From Septoria linicola (lineage: Eukaryota > Ascomycota > Dothideomycetes > Mycosphaerellales > Mycosphaerellaceae), in the NCBI GenBank assembly GCA_024114885.1, contig CP099429.1, positions 372,001 to 436,000 of the forward strand: a stretch of 64,000 nucleotides of DNA, in the 5' to 3' direction. The notes under the pieces are model-generated. The model was given only the letters and a program-made list of their open reading frames with translations, was not told where the DNA came from and did no database searches. Of this stretch, positions 10,060 through 21,316 are shown one piece after another. The position numbers and the translations under genes were made by a program. Positions within the stretch are counted from its first letter, which is position 1; each line of letters begins with the position of its first letter.

Positions 10060-12507
10060 ATGGATCGAGATGCGCTTCCTTCGCCGCAGCAGCCCGATCT
10101 GCAGTTTGGCGTCTCGCCGGCAACAACCACTTTCTTTGAGCCCGATCATCAGACCACTGAGCCTTCACATATGCCATCAGGACGGCGTCGACGCGATGAC
10201 AATGACGATGGTGATGATGATCGCGCCAGCTCGGCGCATATCAGAATGGAGAGTCCGCAGCCCCGACCGCGACCCAGTCTGCCCAAGCGCAACACGTTCA
10301 AAGGCAACAGCACCAAGAATATGCAGGAAGCATTGCGGGTGGCGAGGAGACGAGAGGAACAAGAGACGCTACTCGACGAGCACGAAGAAGCAGACGATGA
10401 TGGCTGCTATCCTCCCCGAAAGAATGATGACCCCAGAGCACCGAACCCGCACAGTTCTTTGCCAGTGTACACGACCATCCACAAGATTAGGCGCTTGGTC
10501 ATCGCCAGTATTGGTAGGCATGAATTTCCTCGAGGCTGTAGCACTATGTAGCTGACAGGGACGTGTATAGATGATCCATACAGCAGCGAGCAGCTCAAGT
10601 CTCCTCGAATGAACGTTGCAGTCGTGCGGCCGCTGGTTGACCATCTGTATGATCCCGGCGATCCTTCCATCGTCTTTTGTTTGCTGGTCAACAGAGTCCA
10701 ATTCATGCGCGAGCAGTCGTATCAGGCACATCACAACACAGTCAACATCACTCGAGCACATCTATGTGAATTGGTTGCAGGTCGAATATTACGGCGCTTT
10801 GATGAGGATCATGAAGGACGCATGGGCCTGCTGACGCTGGCGAATGTGCTCGTGGCAGGCTTTGAACCTTTCCAGAACGCACCACGAGAGATTGCTCGCG
10901 TACATCGAACGGAATTGCACTGGACCATCAAATGGCATCTTGCGCGACCAGAATACCAGCGAATGCTCACTGCTCTGGAGGTCGCCATCGTGTCTGAAGC
11001 GAAAGGCTTCCTAAGCGCAACTGCTTGCCAGAAAATTGTTGAGAACGTCTACCGTGGCCGGATCATCTACACACCCACGTCCTTCATTGACATTATTCCT
11101 GACCACTATAAGAATCGTGGCATTACCCTGTACGACCCGCGGAGAGCACCAATCCTCAACCAGTATCGCCTGATTGTGCCCCGGACAAGAAACATAATCG
11201 AAGTGGTGCAGTTCATAGTACTGCTGGTGCTGTACATCCTCACCATGGTCAGCAAGTCACGATCAATGGGACGCAATCACACACAGTTTACGACGCTGGA
11301 GTTGATCTTCATCGTCTACGCTATCGGCTGGAACCTGGACGAGCTCGCTTCAGTCTGTGAGCACGGATGGACAGTCCATACCGAAAACCTGTGGTCCTTC
11401 CTCGACATTACTTTCGTTCTCATCTTTAGCGTCTACTTCTGCACACGGATGCACGGGCTGGTACTGGATGACCCAACCACCGGCTGGCTTGCTGAGGATA
11501 TTCTCGCCTTGGCAGCACCAGTCCTCCTCCCACGACTGGCATTCTGCATGATGCCAGAAAATATGCTCTTCATCTCCCTACGAGCCATGATGGCAGACTT
11601 CACGTTCTTAACAGTCATCGCCTGCTGGTGCTTCGGTGGCTTCATCCTTGCCATGTGGTGGCTCTCCGAAACCCAAGAAGGCGCTCTCACCCACACGGTC
11701 ATCACAATCTCCAAATGGATGCTCTGGATTTGGTTCGGTCTCGACGGCACCGGCATTCAACGCAGCACCGAAATGCACTGGTTCCTCGGTCCCCTCCTCA
11801 TGATCACCTTCGCCTTCCTCGGCAACACCCTCTTCCTCACCATCCTCGTCGCCATGCTCTCCAACACCTACAACAGCCTCTCCCGCAACGCCACCGCGGA
11901 AATCCAATTCCGCCGCGCGGTCCTCACTTTCGAAGGCGTCAAATCCGACTCCCTCTTCGCCTACCGCCCACCTACCAACGTCCTCGCATTCATGATCCTA
12001 CTCCCTCTCAAATTCGTCCTCACTCCTCGCTGGTTCCACAAAGTCAACATCACAGCCGTCCGCATCCTCAACGCTCCCATTCTACTCCTCATATCCTGGT
12101 ACGAACGCCAATACCTCTGGAAACGCGCTCGCTTCCTCTCACCGCCACGCAAACACTCCTGGCTCAGCATGTGGGAACGATTCGGCGCACACGGCGACTT
12201 ACAAGCGGTCTTTGACACCGATCCACCGCAACAAATCCTCGATGAAATGGACGACGTGGATGACGTTTTGGGGGGTGAGCAGCTTTTTGATGGTTTGGAT
12301 TATATGAGTGCGTTGAGGGCGAGGAGGGGTAGTCGGAGTGGGTTTAGTGATGCTAGTGGGATTTATGGCTTGTCGAGGAGTAGGAGTCGGATGAATGGGT
12401 TTAGGAGGAGAGGGACTGTGGGGACGACGGGCACGGAGGATGGGGTTGCTGGGATGGGGGTGGGAGTGGGAGATGGAGGGGGAGGTGCCGATTCCAGATC
12501 CGGATGA
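10060..12507 (+). CDS. YVC1: Vacuolar TRP-type calcium channel Yvc1
   Basis: Exons 10060-10513 and 10571-12507 around a 57-nt intron, phase 1, give 796 residues as read. The N-terminal 150 residues are polar and disordered, then a conserved cytosolic block (SSEQLKSPRMNVAVVRPLVD). Membrane spans follow: FIVLLVLYILTMVS, LIFIVYAIGWNLDELA, FLDITFVLIFSVYF, and later segments including the pore region around WMLWIWFGLDGTG and the long helix FLGNTLFLTILVAMLSNTYN. This order is that of Yvc1/TRPY, which releases Ca2+ from the vacuole on stretch, osmotic shock or cytosolic Ca2+. The C-terminus is Asp/Glu-rich then Arg/Gly-rich. The frame used near 12478 ends quickly at 12507, while the +1 frame runs to 12559 with a more protein-like end (EVPIPDPDDTAQRVLMGRLF), suggesting one extra G in the 12478-12482 run. 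Confidence 0.9.
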
Positions 12508-12923
12508 TACGGCGCAGAGGGTTTTGATGGGGAGGCTGTTTCGAGGGGTAGATGAGTAAGTAGATGAAATGCTTATGTTGCAGTACCTTATTGTCATCAT
12601 TGTTTACCAACTCTGCGTTCGTACGTGTGTGTGCGTGAAGGTGGAAATCAGGAGGACGTGGAGGGTCATTCGCAACCTATTCTGCTGTAGAGCGAATACA
12701 AGATGACTGCCACTTGGAATCAAGTCGGCAGCGATGATAACCTCGACACCAATAGCGAAACCCTGGAGACTGCGAATCGCGATATGTCCATTCAGGATGT
12801 CGCAGCGAAGGAGGCTGACTGCGTGATCTGGTTCTTGCATTCGATCGGTGTTGGTTGCGTTCATTGTAGCTTGCGAGCGGACACGAGTCGTCCTGTGCCC
12901 TGTCAAACAGACTTTCGACCTCA
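12508..12923. other. Convergent intergenic region; possible true YVC1 end
   Basis: The first 52 bases may be the real last codons of YVC1 in the +1 frame (stop at 12557-12559). The rest separates it from the 3' end of the minus-strand STAND/ankyrin locus and shows nothing else. Confidence 0.4.
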
Positions 12924-14751
12924 TCACTCTCGTCCAGGCAATGGCCGAGCAATGTTGGGTCGCTGACATGCATCTGTTTCTTTGTATACTGACCATGCAC
13001 CTTCTCTCCAGTCTACTACAGAAGGCGCCCACGAAATCAGCTGAGGCAGACTGTCAGATTTCCAGGCGCTTGGCGTACGATTGACTGCGTGCAAGTAGCG
13101 TCGCGTCACGGTCACGATCTCGAGATCCCAATCAGAGGGCTCAGGCCCGTAGATGAAGCCTGCGATTCGTGTAGCCTTCCATTCATTATGATCGTAATAA
13201 ACCACGTCTTGGGTGCTCACAGAGCCCCTCCGGCGCCACGTTGCCTCCTCTGCTCGACCACATGCTGTGAGATCGCAATTGGCGGCCGTGACCAGGGATT
13301 TAGACCATGCCTCACTACCGCTGCACCCAGCTGCACCCACTGTTCGGCTTCTGTTGCAGTACGCGGCACCCACTTTTCATTTTCCATTGCATTGTGGTGC
13401 AACAAAGACTCCAACTGTGTTGCAACATAATGCAGCACCGTTTTGCCGCTTTCATCTCGCCACAGTGCGAGCTGAGGATCACGATATGTCGTTCCGGCAA
13501 GCTTCAAAAACATATTGCATGACAGCCTCGAATAAAGCATGGCAACAGTAATGCGCTCGCCAATCGAGAGACCATCAAGTTGCCATAGTTGAGTGTTGAT
13601 GATATTCTCGATAATCTTCATAGGTCGATCAATCCATGCACTTCGAGCTTCGTCCTGGATGTCGATATCGAAGCCTGGGTCGCCGCAAAGTAGCTTGAGG
13701 ATTGGAACTGCTGCTTTATTTCTTCGCTTGCATCGCAACGCCACTTCAAAGGCACGCGTGACAAGCGTAGATTGATCTGGATACACGAAATTGGCCAACA
13801 AGAATTGGCATATATCGGCATTTGGGCAAATCGCAGCCCGCTACATTGCTCATTAATAGTCATTCGGCAACATTACATCGGTGCCGACTTACCTCGAGTA
13901 ATGTCATGCCCCAATAATCAGTGTCGAGATGACCGGCTCTCCCCATGCTGAACAAAGTACACATTCCTTCGAGTGCAGTATAGAAATATCAATGCATCTT
14001 CTGGTATTGTGTTGTACGTTGTTACATTGACTGCCCAAGAATCGCACGAATATTGTAGAGTCACATTCCAGACTCGACCACACAGCCAGCTAGGCAATTG
14101 CAATCGGGATCGAACGACACTTTTCTTATGGCAGGGTTTGGACCTCCGAGTATAAGGAACGCAGTGAGCTCGTGAAGTGGTCTGCGAGCTCGGATCAGGG
14201 AGCGCAATAGCAGGCGCGGAGAACGTCGCGCTAGCAGATGCCCGTGGTGAGAGCTGAGCTAGTATCAAATCCAGTTTGATACCGTGAGCTGCAAGTATGG
14301 CAAGCTGGATCCTCTCTCGTTGTCTTTGCTCCTCATTTCGATACATCGTGTAGGCGAAGTGCTGCGAGTTCTTGGAGCTCTCGAGGGCTCCGATCATTGT
14401 ATCCAGGTCAAAATCGGTCAGAGCTACCTGCAGCTTCCCTCCCTTCTGTGCATAACGAGCCAAGAGTTGTGTGACACGAGTTTGAATGCTGTTGATGTTC
14501 TCTTCGCACCTGGAGAGAGCCTGGCAGAGAAGTGCAGTGTGTTGGTTATCGTTCGAGCATTGTCCAAGGCTCTTGATAGCCAGTGTCACTGTCTCAAGGT
14601 CTTTGCTGAGCTTTTCGTATCGCTTTGGCGCATTCTTGACTGTGTTGTATATCTTTCGAAGCTTGATCGCACTTTCAAAGAGCTGTATGGATAGTGAGGC
14701 TACGCCGATACCTCCAGCAGCGACGCCGAATACCGCCTCCACGCCAGACAT
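12924..14751 (-). pseudogene. STAND-type N-terminal domain / ankyrin-like protein, frame-disrupted
   Basis: The first reading frame, 14751 to about 13984, starts with a fungal STAND N-terminal helical domain (GVASLSIQLFESAIKLRKIY), a mostly alpha-helical module used in NLR-like self/non-self receptors, then a linker and WLCGRVWNVTLQYS. Near 13983 the frame must move by +1: downstream, another frame reads YTALEGMCTLFSMGRAGHLD then DYWGMTLLE, an ankyrin-like repeat. A canonical 52-nt intron follows (13841-13892), joining to RAAICPNADICQFLLANFV and on to about 13240 with a further repeat (GKTVLHYVATQLESLL). A second frame change near 13240 leads to a conserved-looking end (DWDLEIVTVTRRYLHAVNRT, then WAPSVVDWREGAW). 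There is no NACHT or NB-ARC motor, so even intact it would be the short STAND-N/ankyrin type. Two frame breaks around a clean intron suggest recent decay. Confidence 0.6.
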
Positions 14752-15133
14752 GATTGCTGTGCCTCATTCCAGGATAGTGTAACAAGGTGTAAGATTGGGT
14801 AGGGTAGTCACTTCTCGTATGTCGAATTGGCAACGAGGCTGTGATGTGGATCATGAGTCCCCCACCTCAGAACAGCCGCAGGCTGCAAGCCACCAGCTCT
14901 GAGCGGCTCGGTTATGCCATCTTCAGCAAATGAGCGTCTGAAACTGGGGCGGCCTCACGGGACACGTTGGCAAGCCTTGAATTGGTATGCGCAATGATGT
15001 CGCGAACCTGAGCCGCCAGTTCTGTATCGATATATGTGGTTTCGGGCTCGACAAAGTCGCGCAGGACGAGTGGCGTTCATTCGAAGAGATGTGCTAGGTC
15101 GGTTGTAGAGCTTTGCGAGAACTATGTGCCACA
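14752..15133. other. Intergenic region
   Basis: Promoter side of the STAND-like gene and 3' side of the MFS gene. Nothing else seen. Confidence 0.45.
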
Positions 15134-16693
15134 TCAAGCTGCAAACACGAACTTTGGGTTATCAGCACCAAGTGCATGAATCTCCTCTTCATTCAAACCT
15201 TGAATGATCGCATCCCTCTTGCCAGCAGCACGAGCTCTATTCTCCCGCTTGAAGTAGAGATAGAGCAAGCCATACAAAACAGCACCTAACGCGACAAGTG
15301 CCATCGTCACTGCATGTCCTTTTAAATATCTCGGACCATCGCCTGAAGGGTAGAGGAAAGGCGCCATGATTCCGGAAGCATTGCCGATGGTAAGCTGAAG
15401 TCCTGTAGCCGTTGTTCGAGAGCCATATCTCGGATTGTTTGTAGGTAACCACGCCAGTGGGATGCCCACTGAGACGTACAAGCCCATTGCGACCAGGAAG
15501 CAACCTGCAAAGTGCACGCCCGACCTGCTGTCTGAGATGAGCAGTGCGTAGCCGATCACTGCGATGCAGCAGAAGACTATCACGACTGGTCCTCGAGATT
15601 GTCGCCAATCACTGTAGCGCGCAGCTGCCATGTAACTGATCGCGCCTAGCGCGTAGCATGGTATAGTTAAGACCTGAACAATCGCTCTTGAGCTCTCTGG
15701 GCGAATGCCCAAGATGATCGTAGGCAAGAATGTGCTATAGCCATACAACATTGTATCCTGACAGAACTGCCCAACAGAGAAGGACCAAACCTTCCAGTCT
15801 TTCAATCCCTTCCTCACATCTTTCCAGTCAAACACATCCGTCTGTCCCGTCTGCGCAGCTCTTCTCGCCAATATCATCTCCTTCTCCTCCTCATTCAAAT
15901 AGTACGCCGTCTCAGGCTCATCCGCCAGTATCCACCAACACGCAATTCCCAGCACAATCGTAGGCAACCCTTCCAATATCAATATCCACCTCCAGCCCGA
16001 CTGCCCAGCAACTCCATCCATAAATCCAATCCCATACGCCAGTAGTCCTCCACAAGCCCCCGCCAACGCAGCACTCACAAACAAATACCCAATCCTCAAC
16101 GCCAACTCATGCTTCGTGTAGAAAAACGTCAAATATATCGCACACCCGGGAAATAACCCTCCCTCTACCAATCCCAACAACAGTCGACAGACGATAAGAC
16201 CAGCATAACTCTGCACAATCCCAGTCAACGTCGCAATAATGCCCCACGAGACTGTAATAAACGCTATCCACCTCGAAGGCCGCACGTAGCCCTTCAGGAT
16301 CAGGTTACTCGGCAGCTCGGAGAGAATATACGTGACGAAGAGGATCGAGACGGCGATTTGATACTGGCCGGAGGAGAGGTTGAGGTCGGCTTCGAGGCCG
16401 TAGAGGCGTGCGTTGCCGATGTTGACTCTGTAACAAGTGAAGAGGGAGGGGTCAGCTTGGCCAGATGAAGAGTGTGGTAAGTAAGCCTTGGTGGAAGCTT
16501 GGGAGGAAAAAGCTTACCGGTCGAGGAATGAGAGGAGGTAGAGGAGCATGACGACGGGGATGATGTGGAGGTCGAGCTTGTGCACGAGTTTCTTTTCTTT
16601 CGCGCGGTCGATGGCGATTGCGCCGCCTTCGGTGATCTGTGTCTTTGAGTCCATGGTGGTGCTGTCGTCGTGAATCTGCTTTGGAGTGTCCAT
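15134..16693 (-). CDS. MFS anion:cation symporter (allantoate/vitamin permease type)
   Basis: Exons 16693-16518 and 16427-15134 with a 90-nt intron, phase 2, give 489 residues. The short first exon carries a cytosolic leader and TM1 (LDLHIIPVVMLLYLLSFLDR), then VNIGNARLYGL, which is the signature of the Dal5/Tna1 anion:cation symporter family. Later motifs are GLVEGGLFPGCAIYLTFFYT in TM4-5, the WRWILILEGLP stretch before TM6, and 12 spans in all. Family members import allantoate, nicotinate, pantothenate, biotin or other small organic acids at the plasma membrane with protons. The substrate cannot be read from sequence. The gene appears intact, unlike its left neighbour. Confidence 0.88.
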
Positions 16694-17226
16694 GGTTGTG
16701 CTGTCGATTTCTGGAGAAGCTGGATTCTGCTATCGCCACATGCTGAGGGGCAACGTTATGGGAGTACGGAAGGGCAACACAATAAGAGCCAAGAGTGGTG
16801 TCCAAAGGTGTACGACCTACCTATCTGCAGTTTTCCTATAGCTGTTCTGCCCGCCAAGTGATAAGTGAAGGTGGGTTGTCGTCAAGCGACGATCTGCAAG
16901 GCCGAAGAGAAGAGGCGAGCTCGGGCGTAGTAGTGGGGACCACTGATATACAGGTCTCGGTAATACTGATAAGACAGGATTCACGGCGAAGTTGTCGCGA
17001 CGCCGAGAGAGAAGGGAAAGAAAGTAGGATGCAAAGACAAAATAATGTGTGCCTCAACGCCGTCAATTGTAACCAAGTCTAGAATTACACGGACATGCAT
17101 TCATCATCAAAATCCTCGCGGCTGAACCAGCTCTATTTTAGCAAGCATCAATTCCACCCGCGTACTCGAGACCAGTGTATACACACAGCCAGCCAGCCAG
17201 TCAGACCAACATCATAACATAATCAT
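16694..17226. other. Intergenic region with MFS promoter
   Basis: Holds the MFS promoter and the PDI1 terminator. A short AGCC repeat lies at about 17187-17200. No gene seen. Confidence 0.45.
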
Positions 17227-18951
17227 TTAGAGCTCATCGTGAGTGTCAACCTCGTCATCGTCCAGAACGGCCTGCTTCACAGCCTCGCCAGCCTGCTTCA
17301 CCTTCTCGGCAACCTTCTCAGCGACACCCTCGGCGGCCTCCTCGGCAGCCTCAGTAGCAGCAGCAGCCTGTTGTGGCATACCCTCAGTGTCGACAGCCTC
17401 GGTGGATTCAGCTTTGATGGCATCGGAGACATCGACCTTGTGGGAACCATTGTCGCGGATGAAGTTGACAAGGTCTTCCACAGTGCGGGCGCCAGAGTAG
17501 TCGAGAGGAGAGTCCTTGCTGTCGGCAGTGAAGAGCTTGATCGTTGGGAATCCCTCGATCTCGTCTGGAACATCGTTGGCTGTGGCATCAACCTTGGCAA
17601 TGACAACCTTGTCGGCGTGGTTCTTGTAGAGAGCACCAAGCTCATCGTATTTTGGTGCCAGCGCCTTGCAGTGACCGCACCATGGTGCGTAGAACTCGAC
17701 GAGAACGTCCTTCTTGTTGTCGATAACAATGTCCTGGTAGTTGTTGGCCACAATGATGGTGACTGGTCCGTCCTGCTTCTCTGGAATAGGCTCGCTCTTG
17801 ATGCTTGGCTCAATCTTGCCAGAGCTGTAGTCCTCCACGAACTTGCTCAGAAGCTTCTCAGAGAGGTGCTTGATGTCACCAGCCTCAGCGTAAGGGAACT
17901 TCTGGTTCTTGGCGATATCCTGAATGGCGAAAGCTGGCCATTTGCCGACCTCGAGGTTGAGGTTGCTAGCGTGTTGGCCGAAAGCCTCAGCGTCAATGGT
18001 AGCGAAGTTGATCTTGCCCTTGAACTTCTCGGCGAGGCCCTTGAGGCTCTTGGTGAATGATTCGCGCTCCTCTTTCGTCTCGGAGAAGATGTATGCGAGT
18101 GGGAGACCGGACTATTTGTCATGTTAGCATTGAACGTTGTGTAATGCGCATTGTGATTCTATACGTACAGACATGTAGTCAGCGTAGGTATCTGGGCCGA
18201 CCTCGCCAATCAACGGAGTTGCGGCAGTCTTTGCGAAAGTGACCAAAGCATCCTTGCTGAAGCCCTCAGTGTAGGTGTTCTTGCCCTCGTCGAAGGTCTT
18301 GTAGAGGACAACGGCTGGCTGCTCAACGCCCTCGGCCTTGGCCAAAGCAGCGTCGGAAGTAGCAGCGAAGAGGTAATCGTCGCGGAGCTCCTCGGCGAGC
18401 TCAGAGAAAGTAGCGTTGGAGGACTTGTCATCAGCGCCGAAGAACCCGACGAGGACCACGTTGTCGGCGGTCTTGAACTCCTCGAGAGACTCTGCGCTGG
18501 GGAGAAGAGACACAGCTGGCAATGACTGCTTCGTCATGTATGAGACGATTGCCTGTGCCTTTCGTGGTCCTCCGTATGGTGTCGCATTTTCTGTGCCTCT
18601 GAAGACCTTCAAGGTCGGGTATCCCTCCACGCCGTGTTGTTTGCACAGCTCTTGCTGTTCTGTGCAGTCAATCTTTGCAAGCTTGATCGACTTCTCCACG
18701 AGTGAAGTCGCCGCCTCCTCGTACTCTGGCGCGAGCGCCTTGCAGTGGCCACACCATGGGGCAAAGACTGGTTGCGCGTGTCAGTATGTGATGCCGGACT
18801 CGAAAGCTGCGCTAATCGATAACTCACACTCCGCAAGCACGAGGTCATTAGCCTTGACGAACTCGTCGAAGGTGTCCTTGGTCAGATCGTGGACATCAGA
18901 TGCAGCCGCCAGGGCAGCCAGGCCCAGCAGTCCAAACGAAGAGTATCTCAT
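17227..18951 (-). CDS. PDI1: Protein disulphide isomerase Pdi1
   Basis: Three exons, 18951-18828, 18767-18169 and 18111-17227, with introns of 60 and 57 nt; phases agree and give 535 residues. A signal peptide (SSFGLLGLAALAAA) leads into the first thioredoxin domain with APWCGHC (Cys47 and Cys50), two redox-inactive domains, the second active domain with EFYAPWCGHC (Cys386 and Cys389), an acidic Ala/Glu-rich tail, and the ER-retention signal HDEL at the very end. Pdi1 forms and reshuffles disulphides in the ER lumen and takes electrons to Ero1. All catalytic residues and domain order match the a-b-b'-a' type at normal length. Very regular codon use makes the opposite strand open over 270 codons, but that is a shadow. 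Confidence 0.97.
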
Positions 18952-20227
18952 CTTCGCAACTTCCTGATCTCGATATGTGTGTGATCGAGTGTCTGATTTG
19001 GAGGTTCAAGTTGAGAAAGAAAAGAGATGAGTTGAAGGTCGAGGGAGGATGTGAAGAGGGACAAAGGTGTAAGACAATGTGGCCTCAATTGCTATAAGGC
19101 TTGAGCTCCTGGTGAATAATCAACAGGGTCCTCGACACCAGAAGAACAGCTTGCCACATGCGCGCTATGGGCAGCTAGGCTAACCCGACGAACCATCCCC
19201 TCCAAATAAACCCTCATTCACTCCTATTATTCAGCCTTCATTTGCTATCTCACTCGTTACCATGGACACATATACTTACTCCCCTTCACTTGCGCAATCC
19301 TCATGTGCTGCGAAGTCGAAAAGGTGGACGGACCTCAATGTCCTCGAGTCTGTCGGCAGACAGCTCCGCACCTCCGCTCGCTTCACTTGTATCGATTGGC
19401 GTTCACTGCTTGGCCGCAAGAACCCTAGCGCCAAATGAGCCGTCTGACAGGTCGACTAGTATTGCTGGTCTATCCTTCGCCGACAATATCCAACAAAACT
19501 GAGCATCTATGTGCAAGCTGTCCTCTGCCTTGTCCGACTCGAGACATTACTAGTCTAGAAGAGGGGATGACCAGGTGTGGGATAGTAAACGCCGAGATCA
19601 TGCCACCTGCTCGGCGCATTCGACTATCTTGTGCAGTGATAAGTGTCCAAACGAGGGCCTGCAGTCTGGACTTTGAATGGAGACACATATGCGCTTCGGC
19701 TCTCGCGGTTGAAGGCACTGCTACCGCTATGGAGGTGAATATTCTGCGTTGCTTAAACTTCAAGACCGACCGAAGTGCCATGTCTTGCCGCTGATCTCCA
19801 GCATCACATCGAGCACGACGCACTTACAGCAACAATCCATCTACTGACGAGCACTATGTCTTTGGAGACAGCGAGAACCGAACGCGATCAACACTATCCT
19901 CTGGCACGAAATGCCGTCATATCATAATGCCGTCTATATCCCGCCAAGCACAACGCTATGCTCGAATAAATCTATGCCCGAAACGCGCCTCGCTCATAGT
20001 ACCACCAACAAAACAATGCCTGTCCAAGACTCGCGAAGGATGGTCCTCACTGTCATCCTCTATGAGGCACGACGCCCAACATGTGGATCTCCAGACGTGC
20101 AGAACCAACATCAAGCCCGGCTGGGCATTCCTACGCTAAAAGCAGCGTCCCCGATATGCCCGACACATGTGCACGAGGCTGCCACATGCCCAGTCTATAC
20201 AGAAGTAGGTCGATGGCACATCCTGTA
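18952..20227. other. Intergenic region, PDI1 promoter side
   Basis: About 1.3 kb upstream of PDI1 and downstream of the APH-like gene. Apart from the 58-codon frame at 19262 I see no coding sequence. I could not make out a reliable unfolded-protein-response element by eye. Confidence 0.4.
19262..19438 (+). CDS. 58-residue small ORF (tentative)
   Basis: An ATG in a good context (TTACCATGG) follows a CT-rich, leader-like stretch and opens a frame of 58 codons ending in TGA. The peptide is basic and contains a helical-looking block (RWTDLNVLESVGRQLRTSAR) with two later Cys and Trp residues. No family is recognised and there is no signal peptide. It may be a short protein gene divergent from PDI1, a leader ORF, or chance. 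Confidence 0.25.
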   Translation: MDTYTYSPSLAQSSCAAKSKRWTDLNVLESVGRQLRTSARFTCIDWRSLLGRKNPSAK

Positions 20228-21316
20228 TCACCTAGGAATGCTGTTCAACTGTGTAAGAGCACTTGTCAAGTTCCGCCTCGCAGCAAGTTCATCTCCATCT
20301 TCCGTAGGTCGATAACATTGCCTCACAATCGCTAGCAAAGCATGGTAAAGGATATATCTGTCGAGCACCAAGTCAGCACACTTTACACCACCTCACACCC
20401 TCCAAACAGCAGGATAGAAAACTCACAAGTACTGCCTAATCCTCTCCTCCGTCGTCCCATTCGGCAACTTCCCAAACCCCTCCACAAACCCCACACTCGG
20501 ATTATAAAAGCAATCCGACAAATACGGATCTCCCCACACCGCAGTCGACCAGTCCAACAAACCCGAAGTCGTACACGACTTAGGATCAACAACAATATTC
20601 TGATCTCTGACCATTTCCACAAGCACCAGCTTCGGCTGCGTGATTTGGTCCAGCGAAGCTCGGTGCCGAAAGATTTGGTCCCGAATGAAATCGTACGGCA
20701 GACTGACGAGGGCGTCTTCGGCGTCGCGCAGGATGCTTTCGAGCATGTTGGCGAAGCATTTGGACCAGGAGTGGGAGGTTGAGGAGGGAGTGCTGGAGTG
20801 GAGGGGACCAAAGTGTGTGCCGGTGATGTAGGTGAGTCGTTTGACGAAGGTGCCCATACTGCGGTCTATGCTCGCGAGGGCTTGTTTGGAGAGTTGTGCT
20901 TCGATGTCTGAGAGTAGGACGCCTTTGAAAGGTCCGCTGATGAGGTAGGGACTGCCTATCACAGCAGTCGTGCTTTGACATTCAATGAGTCTGGGTACTA
21001 ATAGATCCGACCTCCCTCGTAGTGCTTGCAGGATATATGCTTCTGTGTGTAGCCGGTCTTCCTCATGCCGCAGAAGTCGTACACTCATCGATGGCCGGCA
21101 TCGTAGGATGTAGAAGAACTCTGGACTGGGCTGTAACTTGAACGTTCGGAACAGCGAGCCATGGAATCGATCGACAGTAACATTTCTCGTCTGCAACGCA
21201 TTCGCAGCGACTCGTTGTATTGACCCTCGATCAGGCGATCTTGCTGCGTTACTAGAAGACATTTTGGACTTGAAGATGATCTCTGGTGGAGACACTGGTT
21301 GTAAAATGGCAGTCAT
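20228..21316 (-). CDS. Aminoglycoside-phosphotransferase (APH)-like kinase family protein
   Basis: Exons 21316-20427 and 20357-20228 with a 69-nt intron (donor GTGAGT), phase 2, give 339 residues. The ATG at 21316 has the context ACAAAATGA; a second Met 18 codons later is possible. The fold signs are an N-lobe with VRLLRHEEDRLHTEAYILQAL, then the hinge, and the C-lobe HGD/Brenner region in altered form: PKLVLVEMVRDQNIVVDPKS followed by TSGLLDWSTAVWGDPYLSD, where Asp of LLDW corresponds to the metal-binding Asp. The usual HGD catalytic triplet is replaced by VEM, so phosphotransfer may be weak or lost. Fungal members of this large family are mostly uncharacterised. The second exon gives a regular C-terminal helix pair. 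Confidence 0.75.

Noticed and set aside
7756..12482. Programmed frameshifting as the common cause of all frame changes
   Set aside because: Directions differ between loci (+1 and -1), some coincide with nonsense codons, and only the G-run sites look slippery; decay or indel error is simpler.
16283..16285. MFS transporter starting at the GTG at 16285
   Set aside because: The codon is an internal Val; an upstream exon with an ATG at 16693 supplies TM1 and keeps phase.
17239..18060. 273-codon open frame antisense to PDI1
   Set aside because: Shadow of the strongly biased PDI1 codons; Leu/Val/Ser-rich translation without domains, fully inside a certain gene.
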